Both the position numbers and the translations under genes were made by a program. Positions 1 through 10,009 of a stretch of DNA of 64,000 nt are shown here, in pieces (position 1 is the stretch's first letter; each line of letters begins with the position of its first letter). The stretch is from Lepidostoma basale (taxonomy: Eukaryota; Arthropoda; Insecta; Trichoptera; Lepidostomatidae): assembly GCA_022606425.2 (NCBI GenBank), contig JAHDVF020000009.1:1675501-1739500 (forward strand), in the 5' to 3' direction. Under the pieces are notes generated by a model. The model saw only the letters and a list, made by a program, of their open reading frames with translations. It was not told the origin of the DNA and did not search any database.

Positions 1-36
1 CATTGATGAAGGGCTTGTGTGTCCGAAACATGTTTG
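1..36 (+). ncRNA. Hammerhead-like motif, family H1, one core change
   Basis: Right arm of an H1 palindrome cut by the window edge. The order is TTGATGA (3-9), one extra A, a stem II of GGGC pairing GTCC, GAAAC (25-29) and GTT (32-34). The first core base is T where a hammerhead needs C, so this copy should be inactive. Other H1 copies lie near 33.76, 46.68 and 52.0 kb. Confidence 0.45.
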
Positions 37-189
37 GTATTTAATTTTTATTATTTTAATTAAGTGAGTGTTGAATACTAAGTAATATTTCATACCCAAT
101 TTAAACATTTATACTTTGTTCTACTATACTTTTAAACCGATCGTTTTTTAAGCGGTCACATTTAGATTTTTAGATTTAAAACACGTCTT

Positions 190-265
190 AATGCGCCCTT
201 GAGGTGATTACATCACAAAAACGGCGCTTTAAAAGTTAGCATATTATTATTATTATTATTAATTA
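190..265 (+). repeat. Dispersed repeat ending in an ATT run
   Basis: The segment starting ATGCGCCCTTGAGG and ending in AAAAGTTAGCATATTATT recurs at 63773-63830 with few differences. The ATT run looks like a retroposon tail, so this is probably the 3' end of a short retroposon. No coding potential is visible. Confidence 0.5.
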
Positions 266-958
266 AAAAAAAGAAACATTAAACATCTACAACACAAAGT
301 TATGGTGAAAATAGAAAAAAAATTCTCTTTATAAAAAAAAATGTATATAAAAAAAAACTTAATGTTCTGACTAGTAAGCAGCTCGTTGTAATCATCTGGA
401 CCAGATTAAAAATATATAATTAACTAGGTATAGTACTTCTTATCACGCAACACTTTTTTTTCGATCGGCTTGTTTAAATGAAAAGTTTACCACTTCTGGT
501 TTATACGTGTGCATTCCTAATTAATTTAAATTTAGAACACCGTTCTATTTTACGAATGTATGTATGATGCACGATTGTTAAATTAAAAGTGTCCAGCAAT
601 TGTGGTTGATTGTGTTTTCGTGACATCGCTGTCGGTCAATGTTACGTTAAGCCGTTAATCTTGCTAAGCATTGAATCGGGTAAAACCTTTCTTCCTCCTT
701 CCGTGTTGTCCATACATTCGATGCTGTAAATGCGAACGAAGGACGACAGTACGTCTTATCTCGGGCCTAATGCCTCAGCACATAGAGACGCGGAAGCGAA
801 ACGAAAACGGACCTTTTCGCTTTCGCGTAGTATAGTCTGTTCATTTTTTGGGAGAGTATTTGCAATAGTGTGAGTGGCGGTGCGTTTACAAAAAAAAACT
901 AAAAACTGTTTTTATTTTATTTTTTATGAACAGAAAAGACAAGATTAGTTTTAAATAA
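266..958. other. No gene seen; part is GC-richer
   Basis: Mostly AT-rich with A and T runs. From about 600 to 890 the sequence is more complex and CpG-richer, with TTCGCTTTCGCG near 814, and is not repeated elsewhere in the window. It could be a host promoter or exon, but no open frame or splice pattern supports that. Confidence 0.3.
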
Positions 959-995
959 TAACACGAGAATCACTAGGATAGCTACATATAATACC

Positions 996-1200
996 GAATT
1001 TTTATGAATTAAAACACTGTTTTTCCACTTTTGAGTTTATTTTTCTCGGCATGTTTATGTCGTTCTCCCGATGATGAATGTGTTAAGCCTTCGAAACATG
1101 TCGAGAAAAATATACTCAAAAGTGGGAGAAACAGTGTTTTAATTCATAAAAATTCGTCATTATGGAATTCCACAGTGTTAACGCCTTAAGTTTATCTAAA
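996..1200 (+). mobile_element. H2 palindromic element with 12-bp target duplication
   Basis: This 205-bp insert is bounded by exact copies of ACATATAATACC at 984-995 and 1201-1212, inside a SINE-1. Its arms (about 1007-1055 and 1093-1144) pair almost throughout. A hammerhead-like core sits in the right arm. The last part encodes, in an open frame, VIMEFHSVNALSLSK. The duplication shows that this hairpin moved as a unit. The related copy near 18.7 kb is truncated. Confidence 0.7.
1063..1107 (+). ncRNA. Hammerhead-like motif, family H2
   Basis: Stem I pairs TTCTC (1063-1067) with GAGAA (1103-1107). The core reads CCGATGA (1068-1074, one T-to-C change), extra T, stem II GAATG/GCCTTC with one mismatch, GAAAC (1093-1097) and GTC (1100-1102). 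Predicted cleavage would follow 1102. The 18.8 kb relative has an intact CTGATGA, so the ancestral unit probably had the full core. Confidence 0.55.
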
Positions 1201-1295
1201 ACATATAATACCCTTAACATCGATTTGGCTCATGCTGTCACGATGTAAAGAGCGATTCAACAAAATAATAATAATAATAATTATAATAATCATAA

Positions 1296-1990
1296 TTTTA
1301 TATTCCAACATTGAAATTAACGAACATGTATTTTTTCTATTATATATTTTTTTTTAAATTGTTTTCAATTAAAACAATGTTCAATTGTTTTAACCCCAAA
1401 TATAAACTCCATTAAATTTGAAATGTCGTTTATTGATTATTCTTGAAATAACAATCAAAATATGTGACTTATAATCATAAAGATACTGTTAAATATTTAA
1501 ATTGAAATGGATTTGTTTTTTAAATTCAATTAAATATACGGTGTCCGGCTATTGGTGTATGGAAATTACTGTTTTATGTGGCAAATATGTGTTGTTATTG
1601 AAAATTCAAAAACAAAACCACAACACAAACATGTCCTTTCGCCGTTAAAATTAATTTATTTTAGTAATTTCAACAAAGTAGTAATTTTCTAATCACCGAG
1701 TATTTTAGAAGCTATTGCCGTACAACCCAGGAACCAATAAGACAGCTTTCTGTAACCAATTTAGCAGGTGTTACTTGCAGCATGGTAGATTATCTTCCAG
1801 AAGTGAATAAACATACGCCTATGTGATGGAGTAGATCGAATGCAAACCGAATCTGCCCTTTTTTGACGTTTGACAGCTATACTAAACACGTTAGATTTAT
1901 AATGCAAAATAGCAGGTAGGTACCAATTCTGAAGTAACAGTTTATTTTAAGACGGTCTCTCTCGGACAGATAAAATCATTTTTTCAGTTA
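1296..1990. other. No gene seen
   Basis: AT-rich sequence without a coding frame, recognised repeat or RNA motif. The stretch 1690-1930 is more complex but shows no pattern I can name. Confidence 0.5.
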
Positions 1991-1991
1991 A

Positions 1992-2010
1992 ATCCATTTA
2001 CCAAATGGAT
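1992..2010. repeat. Short palindrome at a LINE 5' end
   Basis: ATCCATTT (1992-1999) and AAATGGAT (2003-2010) pair with a 3-base loop, exactly where LINE-A similarity begins. It is one of several fold-back sequences at LINE breakpoints in this window. Confidence 0.5.
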
Positions 2011-2692
2011 GACATTCGGACGGCTTGACTACAGCGGGTCAGTTTTGCATTTGAACGGCCGTAACGTTGAAAAGGTGGAAAAATTTAAATACCTCGGCAG
2101 CATACTTACGCAATCTCTTGACCCAGATGTAGAGATAAAATGCAGAATTGAGGTAGCAAGAGCTACGTTTAATAAAATGAAATCACTCTTCTGCAATGAT
2201 AACGTAAACTTGAAACTCCGCCAGAGAATGATCATATGCTATGTGTGGTTTGTTTTATTGTACGGATGTGAAACGTGGACCTTGAAAGTTAACTCAATGA
2301 ACAGACTGGAAGCATTTGAAATGTGGCTCCGTCGCCGAATGCTCAGAGTTCCTTGGACAGACATGGTTACCTATACCGAAGCCCTGAGGCGAGCTAGAGT
2401 TGACAGGTAACTGTTATCAACTATCAAGGTTCAAAAGATCTCACATCTGGGTCATATACTGCGTGGGGAAAAGTACCACCTTCTCCAAATGATATTGGAG
2501 GAGAAAATTAAGGGACGCCGAGGGCCCGGTAGGAGACAAATGTCCTGGCTGCGAAACATGAGGGAGTGGACCGGCATCCGAAGTGTGGAGAAGCTGTTCC
2601 GAGCGTCGCAGGCCAGGGACAGGTTCGTCGAGGTGATCGCCAACGTTGGGGGGACCCAACAGGGCACTTGAAGAAGAAGAAGAAATCCATTT
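2009..2692 (+). pseudogene. LINE-A reverse transcriptase C-terminus, dead
   Basis: About 220 codons of a non-LTR endonuclease-reverse transcriptase C-terminus. Visible landmarks are KFKYLGS near the start, LLYGCETW (the thumb-region YG.E.W motif), GHILRGEKYH, then GRRGPGRRQMSWLRN. A TAA at 2408-2410 interrupts the frame; the sister copy near 16.7 kb has GAA there, so a single G-to-T change explains it. The frame resumes to a TGA at 2669 and is followed by an AAGAAG tail. The 5' part of the element is missing. Exact clade (RTE-like) is uncertain. Confidence 0.85.
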
Positions 2693-3590
2693 ATTACAAA
2701 AGCAAAACTGCGAAAATCTGTCGACACGTACAAACTTGTTGCAGACGTAATACGCGATCTGAATTCAGCTCGCTTTCGTTCCGCGTCCTGTGTGCGATGA
2801 CTCATTTAAATACATAATATAGATGTTTCGCTATTCGCTGTAGTTTCGCATCCGCTTCGATTTCGCTGCAGTCTGCTACAGGCGTAAATTTGTATTCGAA
2901 TTTGGTTCATAATGAAGAACGTATTTGTTGTTTTGCCCTAGAACCGCACTAACAGCCCGCCCTAGAAGGTATATTTTAAATTAATGACATTAGATTGTTG
3001 TTCCGTGTATAAACGTATGTAAATTGTTGTATTTTGTTTACTTATTTGTATTTCAAGTATTTATGTTTGTGTTATAATGTTTTCACAATAAACTGAGTAG
3101 TATAAATTGTACATTACAATGTAAGCTTATCTTCACTATTATTGTAACATATAAACAAATAGAAGGTGCCAAAATGGTGCCAATGTGGATTCTAAAGGAG
3201 AAGAAGAGAAGATGCGATACTAATTTGAGCTAAATACAGATAAAATTAATGAATTTTCAAAAGACGGCAGGGTTGGCACATAACTTATCTTTATAAATTA
3301 AATCAAACCCGTCAAATATGAACACGAATTTCAACGAACTGGGATTTCTGTAAAGCGTAGCATAGCGAAGCATTTTGGTTGATCAACGAAGCTTTTTTTT
3401 AAAATCAATATAATATCGATAATTCTTGACAGTATGTTGCATTTTATTATTTCAATATGGTGGAAGAGATGTAACTATACATTTAAAATATTAGATTCTT
3501 TTAAACAGTCAAACTTGGCTAGATATTAAGTGTGAGGTTACCGCGTCTATAGACGGTTGTACCATAGAACCAGTTAAAGACATCATTATA
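2693..3590. other. No gene seen
   Basis: The part 2700-2960 is complex and not repeated here; the rest is AT-rich. No convincing coding frame, RNA motif or repeat was found. Confidence 0.4.
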
Positions 3591-3592
3591 AA

Positions 3593-4089
3593 GGGTGTTT
3601 TTTTAGAGGTATACAATACATATTCAAAATGAAAAAAAGCACATTAAAATAATGTTAATGTCTATGATAGTGGCTTTATTTAATTGATAATTTTATACCA
3701 TTATTGTTTAAATATGATTTCGGGCATATGAACGCTAGCTCAAATGAAGCGCAATCGTGAAGTCCAATTTTCGACAATTGTCGTCTTTGTGGATGCGTAT
3801 TATCCACAAGAGTGCACGTGGTGCGAAACCGATCCACGGTATTCCGAATAACTTGCTGAGATGGACAATTATATTGACCGTAAAATGGACGTAGTCCACG
3901 ATAAGTTTGGCGAACCGAACCATGAATTTTAAAATAAATTTGCACGATTTGCAAGCACTGTTCTGACGTCAGTCTATTCATGGTAAAATGGCAAAACGTA
4001 CTGACTTCAAATCAACTGTCAACTGTCAAATTGACAGTCTGTAGAAACAATGTTGCCAGTTTAAAAACCAAACCTTTAAAAGAAATACC
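3593..4089 (-). mobile_element. Internally deleted DUF4817-type DNA transposon
   Basis: The ends are imperfect inverted repeats beginning GGGTGTTT and GGGTATTT (reverse strand), flanked by TA-rich DNA as in the Tc1/mariner superfamily. At about 500 bp it is far shorter than an autonomous element. It keeps both ends of a transposase gene and lacks the middle. Confidence 0.7.
3676..3981 (-). pseudogene. Transposase N-terminus (DUF4817-like helix-turn-helix), broken
   Basis: The frame opens MNRLTSEQCLQIVQIYF and includes a helix-turn-helix-like stretch of about 60 residues. In another frame downstream are WTSRLRFI and HMPEIIFKQ, which are typical of the C-terminal end of these transposases. The N-terminus is therefore joined to the last residues after loss of the catalytic core and a frameshift. 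It cannot encode an active enzyme. Confidence 0.75.
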
Positions 4090-4092
4090 CTA

Positions 4093-4254
4093 TATTATAT
4101 CGTCGGTTCAAAGGTAAAACTCATTAATTGACTTTTTTTTTTGCAATTTCTGTATCAGACTTGTAAATTCTACGTCAGAAAATAATCACCAAGTGTTTTT
4201 ATTAAAGAATAACTGTTATTCTTTAATAAATACCTTTGAACCGACGATATAATA
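4093..4254. mobile_element. Small inverted-repeat element (MITE-like)
   Basis: The 24-base end at 4093-4116 is the exact reverse complement of 4231-4254, enclosing 114 bp. Just inside the right end lies a second perfect palindrome (4199-4213 with 4215-4229, 1-base loop). No coding frame. It abuts the DUF4817 element, so one may have inserted at the edge of the other. Confidence 0.65.
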
Positions 4255-5210
4255 CATCGGCGATGTATGTTTATATGTTTATTCTTATTTCCCGTATTTA
4301 CATATAACTGCTGTATTTTGATCAATTTATCAGAGACGGCGGATGACCTCACCTCGGATGTAAGTTATATTATAATAACTATTAGCAGCTGTTATTTATT
4401 TGCACAAATATATTGAAGGTAAATTGAAAGTGTTTGGTTAAGATAAGAAACGAGACCTTTCCAATTTTAAAAATAGTGACTTTGATGTGTAAATTGTATA
4501 ATACAAAAATAGATACAGGATGTTCTGCAGGGAATTCTGAAATTAAATAATACGTTCTTAAAAATTTAATAATATGTTCTTCGAACAACAAAGCACCCTA
4601 AGAAATAATATCGTTCATTATCATTTGAAAATATTTACTCTGTTATAATTTTTATACGTGTTGTTTAATTTAATTTTATTTATTTGAAAATCAAATGTCG
4701 TCATTTTGGTTTTTCATCATTGTTTAAGAAACAATTGTATATTACTATTACATTTCTATTTTTAAAAAATTGAGTGTGTTTGGATTTTTTAATCGCTAAT
4801 CTTCCAAATAAGTTTAAGAAATATCTTCAAATTTGGTTTGTCCCACCTTGCAATGTGTTAATTATGATATTAAAAAAAAAACAGTATACTCGTATAAAAA
4901 TAAAAATGAATTCTTTAATATAATTATTTTTCAATAAGAGACTAAATTTAGTTACACATTAATTTTAATAAAATAAATAAATAAATTCTTATACACGGAA
5001 ACTGTAAATAAACTATGAAATGTCAATGAACAATAAATATGTACGCCGTTAAATGAAATAAGTTTTTTTTCAATGTTCGAGATATTTTTTTCCACAATGT
5101 ATTTTATTTAAAATATTTCAAGCTATTTATTTCATAAATACAATAGAAAGGTATCAATAATATGAAACTCTCACGATACTCCAATATTGAATCGAATTAA
5201 TAAAAAAAAT
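4255..5210. other. No gene seen
   Basis: Very AT-rich sequence with A and T runs. The small open frames have low-complexity translations and no recognisable domains. Confidence 0.5.
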
Positions 5211-5216
5211 GTATAT

Positions 5217-5440
5217 TTAATACGAATGAAAACGTCCGTTTTCTAGACGTTTTATTATATTTTATGTGAATGCCATGTTTCGCTTGTGTGAGGCATTATC
5301 AAATGTCATTTGATAATGCCTTAGACAGGCGAAACATGTCATTCACAAAAAAATATAATAAAACTTCTAGAAAACGGACGTTTTCATTAGTATTAATTAT
5401 TAAAAATAGAGTTTTACATCATTGTTCAAGAAACAATAAA
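5217..5440. mobile_element. Family C palindromic element, near complete
   Basis: The arms begin CGAATGAAAACGTC and end GACGTTTTCATT and pair across most of their length; the centre pairs GGCATTATCAAATG with CATTTGATAATGCC. The right end carries GAGTTTTACATCATTG and CAAGAAACAATAA, shared by all family C copies. A hammerhead-like layout is visible (TTGATAA, T, GCC..GGC, GAAACATGTC), but two of seven core bases differ from CTGATGA, as in other copies of this family. Confidence 0.65.
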
Positions 5441-6089
5441 AATACAATGTACATTTGTATAGAGAATGTGGTTATAATTTTATTATTTATTTTTCTACGT
5501 GTCGATAGCAAGCTAGTTTCGGGGGCTTGACCTTAAATATCTCATCTTTCCTACCTTTCTTCGTATTTCTCTTGTCATTGCGGTGAAAGGTTTGGCCGAC
5601 TTTATGTCGTTTCCAGTTAGTAATACCATGCGTGGATGGACCTTTCTAGCGTCGCCTTTTTATATTTAAAATGAGCTTTGGTTTTAGATTTATAAATTAA
5701 TCTGCAGCTATACACCCTGTATAAAAACACTAATAGCTGTTGCGCGATTTGTTACAAAACCGTTAAAATACAATGTTCTTAAATAACACAATATAATATT
5801 GTTATTATTCAAAATACATTTACGTCGGTTATTGTTTTTTTTTATTTACTAGAAAATATTTCTCCTAGGCATGTTGCAATGACGAGCAATTGTGAAAATC
5901 CCGTTTTCTGTGTACCTAATTAACGTTTTGAAAGCGGTTTCGCTTTTTTATATATCGAAGATATTAGTTAATAAAATCTCAAAATAATTTGTATTTCTTA
6001 ATATTCATGAATACGTTCAGATGTATACTTAAAATATTTAAAGTAGGTACTTTAGATAATCGAATGATTTATTTGAAATATCTTGATAA
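5441..6089. other. No gene seen
   Basis: AT-rich; 5530-5680 is somewhat more complex but carries no recognisable feature. Confidence 0.4.
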
Positions 6090-6345
6090 TAGATGACGCT
6101 AGTGTAGAGTGAACTAAAATATGTAAAGATAAGCGCGGGATTCTACCACATATACAAGTTCCAAAAAATTGTCAGATGTGGTGGTCATAAGAAGGGCGGA
6201 ATGGGGAATGTTGTTAAACATAAAGCGATCTCTCAACCCAACCAATGATAGGTCGTAAGTCCTGTAAGCGCCTCGGCCACCACATTCTGTTCCCAGATAA
6301 ACAAATTACATCTTTGTATCTATTGAGTTACAATTAATCCTTATA
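6090..6345 (+). mobile_element. SINE-2 repeat copy
   Basis: Shares AGATGACGCTAGTGTAG, GTCAGATGTGGTGGTC, TGGGGAATGTTG and AACCCAACCAATGA, in that order, with copies near 9.8, 40.4, 40.9 and 41.8 kb. It ends in a run like GTTACAATTAAT. No clear polymerase III boxes or coding frame are seen, so the class is unknown. Confidence 0.6.
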
Positions 6346-6364
6346 AAAAAATCATTATTATTAA

Positions 6365-6560
6365 ATAAAACGTTTTTCTTTAACTACTTCCACTTCTCGC
6401 TGGCATCGAAAAACTGGTCTTCGGCAGTCATCGACAAACAGACCAGTCTTTGATGCCAGCGAGCCTGGCGAAACCGGTCGCAGTCGAAATAAAGACAAAA
6501 GTGGAAGTAGTTAAAATGTCATCGTTTTATTTAATTATTATTTATAGTACTGTTTTGTTT
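6365..6560 (+). mobile_element. Family D palindromic element
   Basis: The hairpin is centred on the segment from CTTCCACTTCTCGC to CAAAAGTGGAAGTAG. It contains TTGATGCCAGCGAGCCTGGC followed by GAAACCGGTC (6470-6479), the layout of a hammerhead-like unit whose first core bases have decayed. Other family D copies begin CTGTYGA here. No coding frame. Confidence 0.55.
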
Positions 6561-6569
6561 CGATACCTT

Positions 6570-7620
6570 ATTAATTGTTACATTACCTTTGAATTCCCTA
6601 GCACAATGTCAACTAGTGCACACATTGCCTAATAGTTGACACTGTGGAACTTCAATTGTATGATTATTTTTTTTGTATTTAAACACTGCTTATTTAGTAT
6701 ATTTATATTTAAATATGACATACATATTTTTCATATCTATCTATCATTCTCGCGATGATACTAGTTCGAAATATGATTGTAAAAAGAAAGTTGAAAAACG
6801 GTATTTAGTTTTTTTCCTCCAATCAGATTGCTACTATTATCTTGTTCTGAGTTTTATATAAATAAGAGTATTTTAGAGTATGTTCTTACCTAAATATTTT
6901 AATCGATTAAAGTTCTTTTATATCCGATACGTGACTTTAAATTACACATTTGAAAATTAATTAATATTATCACTTTTATCCACAACAAATTAAAATTTCT
7001 AACTTATATCATTGCTCTTGATATATTTTTAGTTTATCTCATTGGATTATAAACTTACCCCGTAAATAAGCAATAACTCGTAAAAAATAACACGACAGAA
7101 ATGGTGTTTCCATTCGCATTCGATATTCGAACGTTTGAATAGGGATGGGTTTAACCGCGTAAGTGAATACAGATAGTACCTACCTAACGAACGGAAATAG
7201 GGGAATTAGGGGGAGCGTGAAAGGGGACTTTTCTGTATGAATTTCCCAAGAATATTAAGAGTGGGTACTCACGCGGGCCGAGAGCGGACATAACGGTTTT
7301 TTGGGGATTTCTATTTGAGTATTTGGCGGGTCGGTACGTGATTTGGAATTGAAAAATTATCGGATGAACGAGTAGGGCTTATGTGGAATGTAGAAATTGA
7401 TTTAAATTCAGTACTACTTGGGTACGAAATGTCCTTTACGGAGATATTTAAGTAATTCGCTGTGATTAAATCCTTTTGAGCCGCTAAATCAAATTCAAAC
7501 ACAATAGATACTCTAAAAGGTGTTTTGATGTTTTGTTTGATTCGCTGATATTTAAAAATTCTCGTTAATCAAAGTGCTTTTTTTCTCACAAATGATGAAA
7601 GTATTCGTTAAAGTCTAGAC
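6570..7620. other. No gene identified
   Basis: AT-rich at first; 7140-7500 is more complex and has a 63-codon minus-strand frame (7311-7502) starting MFEFDLAAQKDLI. I do not recognise it and see no splice or promoter context supporting a gene. Confidence 0.3.
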
Positions 7621-7683
7621 ATATTTATTGTTTCTTGAACAATGATGGCAAACTCCATATTAAATAATTAATAACAAATGAAA

Positions 7684-8100
7684 AAAAAAGAGTATGATAG
7701 AGTGACACTCTATCATACTCTGCGTATGATAGAGTGTCGAATGAAAATATAAGAAGTAAATGCGGTGCGAATGATAGTGTCATGAACAAAATAATGAAAG
7801 GGTTACTAAGATGGTTTGGACATATGGGAAGAATGAATGAAGAAAGAATGGTAAAAAAAATATATATTAATGATGTGAATGGAACCAGAAATAGAGGAAG
7901 ACCGAGGAAAACGTGGCACGATCAAATAAATCAAATATTGAATGTCGGCCATGTGAGGAGTCAGAGAAATCGACGCGCGTGCATGACACGACGTATGAAT
8001 GTTAAGGAAGCGAGAGAAATATGTCAGGAAAGAAATGTGTGGCAATCCATTCTTTCTGCCTATCCCTTCGGGGAGACGGCGTGATGGTTAGTTAGTTAGC
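7684..8100 (+). mobile_element. LINE-B 3' end with 16-bp target duplication
   Basis: TTAATAACAAATGAAA occurs exactly at 7668-7683 and 8101-8116, bounding this copy. The frame (7734-8084) encodes ECGAND-like, LLRWFGHMGRMNEERM, GRPRKTWHDQINQIL and ARE.CQERNVW, the LINE-B C-terminus. After the stop come the terminal hairpin and a GTTAGTTAG tail. The 5' edge has a fold-back palindrome at 7689-7721. Confidence 0.85.
7689..7721. repeat. Fold-back palindrome at a LINE-B 5' junction
   Basis: AGAGTATGATAGAGTG (7689-7704) and its exact complement (7706-7721) flank one base. LINE-B then continues with the same words (TATGATAGAGTG), so the 5' end reads forward, inverted, forward. This suggests template switching during insertion. 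Confidence 0.7.
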
Positions 8101-8184
8101 TTAATAACAAATGAAAACGTCCGTTTTCTAGAAGTTTTATTATATTTTATATTAATGACTTTATCATGCGTGTTACAATTAATT

Positions 8185-8280
8185 AATGTAGATCTCAAGT
8201 GGTATGTCAGGATAGAGCAGTGTGGCGGTCTATCCTCTCTGCCTACCCTTCCGAAAAACGGCATGATGGTTAGTTAATTC
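8185..8280 (+). pseudogene. LINE-B terminal fragment
   Basis: Only the end remains: the translation resembles QVVCQDRAVWRSILSAYPS, then the terminal hairpin and GGTTAGTTA. Heavily truncated. Confidence 0.65.
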
Positions 8281-8315
8281 ATATGGAGTAAAACTTCATA
8301 GTTCAAGAAACATAA

Positions 8316-8753
8316 ATTGGTGATTTTCATACAAAAGTTTGTACAAACATAGAAAGTAAAATTATGTGTGTTATGTAAGTTTATAAGACTATATATTTCT
8401 GTTTGATCCATGGGTATGGGTGTGTGTAGGGCTCTTATGTTTAATTTAGAGAGTTGACAAGTCCAACATTGGAGTACACATCTCCTGTAGGTAGGTACCT
8501 TTCCGTTGCAGGAAATGAATGTTTAAAATAATATACCCGACCCCGGATACACGTACCTAGTTGTCCACGTGACCCACCATTCATCTCGGCTGCTAATGGA
8601 ATTAAATTGTATTTTTGTATTTTAATAATAATGTCCGCACACGTATTCACTGTTTCCCAGAAACCTTTGCGTCATTCGGATGCATCTTATTTATTAACAC
8701 TAGGTATACTGCCATTGATAGTGAATTCAATTTTTAATATAATAATATGTGTT
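8316..8753. other. No gene seen
   Basis: Non-repeated, mixed-composition DNA with only short unsupported frames. Confidence 0.4.
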
Positions 8754-8955
8754 ATTTTGACGATACCGTCATTTTGATGAAACTGTTATTTTGACGAAAT
8801 TGTGATTTTGACGAAACTTTCGTTTTGATGAAATTGTTATTTTGACGAACCTATCATTTTGACGATACCGCCATTTTGACGAAACCGTCGTTTTGACGAA
8901 ACCGTTATTTTGACGAAACCGTCATTTTGACGGAATCGTCATTTTGAAAATAACG
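8754..8955. repeat. 17-bp tandem minisatellite, 11 full units
   Basis: Units of ATTTTGACGAAACCGTC run head to tail in strict 17-base register from 8754 to 8940, then a partial unit. Variation is mainly C/T and A/T at fixed positions, indicating an old array. No coding meaning is apparent because 17 is not a multiple of three. Confidence 0.9.
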
Positions 8956-8979
8956 ATTTACACCAAGAAAATAAATATA

Positions 8980-9035
8980 AATATTGAGAAAGCGAGAGAA
9001 TTATTTCAGAATAGAGCAGTAGCGGTGATTCAATG
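8980..9035 (+). pseudogene. Small LINE-B fragment
   Basis: Nucleotides like TATTGAGAAAGCGAGAGAATTATTTCAG match the end of LINE-B coding sequence (EKARELFQNRAV). It adjoins the minisatellite. Confidence 0.5.
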
Positions 9036-9214
9036 TTATTTGAAATTAATATACAATCTCTAATATAAGTAGAAATAGCTCTTTCTTTTGAAGAAGGAAC
9101 CGGATTGTACCAGGCAAGAATTCAAGTCCTTCGGATCAGAATTTTAGCGTTGCTAAGTTGTGTCTCCTATACCATTTACTTTTTCTATTTGCTTATCTAC
9201 CATATTAGAAGGTA

Positions 9215-9545
9215 TTGTCAATAATAATTCTTCTTCTCCTTCTTAATCTTAGTGTAGGCCTAGTGGCCTATTTCTTAAGAGGAATTGGCCTCCTGCGAAG
9301 TCGACTCCCAGATGTCGATCCATCTCTTTGGTGGTCTGCCTGGGGGTCGTCTATCATAGGTCTGGCTCCATTGGATGGATCCATTCTTACGTGTGCATAC
9401 CAGTATCTTCTCCTTTGCCTTCCCCACCTAACGACACCCTCGACCTCGCATATCTCCCTTATCCGTGTATTCCCTATCCTCTCTTGCAGTGTCTTTCCAG
9501 ATATATTTCTGAGAGTCTTCATTTCTGACACTCTGAGCGCGTTTT
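9215..9545 (-). pseudogene. LINE-D reverse transcriptase C-terminus
   Basis: On the minus strand: SEMKTLRNISGKTLQERIGN, IREICEVEGVVRWGRQRRR, YWYAHVR, then a GARPMIDDPQ region and a GAAGAAG-type tail at the left end. This is the C-terminal end of a GAA-tailed non-LTR lineage distinct from LINE-A and B. The frame is open for about 87 codons, but the rest of the element is absent. Confidence 0.8.
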
Positions 9546-9734
9546 TTGTGATTGTGGTGTCCGCCCTGCTATAATAATAATTGATATAAATAATATTATA
9601 ATAATTGATCTGGCCTCTATTTGGTTCGGTGATGGTGTTTTACTTTCATAGAAAAAAACTTTTTGTTTGTCCATACAATCAGTACGAAATTCTTAATATA
9701 TTTTATTGTTTAAAAAAAAATGTATGCAAGTGAG

Positions 9735-9810
9735 AAGGAAAGAAAACCCGCGGAAGACCAAGGAAAGCAAGGCATTATCAAATTAATCAAATACAGTATT
9801 TGATTAATTT
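9735..9810 (+). pseudogene. LINE-B scrap ending in a palindrome
   Basis: A short LINE-B match (CGGAAGACCAAGGAAAG, then AAATTAATCAAATA) ends in a perfect 14-bp fold-back, 9780-9793 with 9797-9810, directly against SINE-2. Confidence 0.55.
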
Positions 9811-9985
9811 GTCAGACATGGTGGTAATAAGAAAAATGTGGAATGGGGAATGTTGTATTACATAAAGCGTGCGCCTAACCCAACCAATGACAGGTCATAA
9901 GTCCTGTAAACACCTCGATCAACCATATTCTGTTTCCAATTTGCATCTTCATCTCTATAGAGATACAATTATTCCTTGAATTTTG
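9800..9985 (+). mobile_element. SINE-2 repeat copy, 5'-truncated
   Basis: Shares GTCAGACATGGTGGT, GGAATGGGGAATGTTG and the AACCCAACCAATGACAGG block with other SINE-2 copies, ending near GAGATACAATTATTCC. Confidence 0.6.
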
Positions 9986-10009
9986 TTAATTTACGACTTC
10001 AAATGTGGC

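Larger units (their letters stand above)
959..1295 (+). mobile_element. SINE-1 (beta) 3' part, split by a palindrome
   Basis: The SINE-1 beta 3' end (CACGAGAATCACT, then CATCGATTTGGCTCATG, then CGATTCAACAAAATAAT repeats) is present but interrupted at 996-1200. The tRNA-like head is missing, so this is a 5'-truncated copy. The ATA/ATAAT run at the end is the tail. Confidence 0.75.
7622..8315. mobile_element. Family C palindrome, split by LINE-B pieces
   Basis: Left arm starts TATTGTTTCTTGAACAATG at 7628 and resumes at 8101 with AATGAAAACGTCCG. Right-end material (AGTTCAAGAAACA) appears near 8300. The gap at 7684-8100 is a LINE-B insertion, and a second LINE-B fragment lies at 8185-8280 in place of the palindrome centre. 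Confidence 0.6.

Noticed and set aside
8754..8955. CRISPR array or telomere repeat
   Set aside because: Units are contiguous with no spacers, and the 17-bp unit does not resemble TTAGG.
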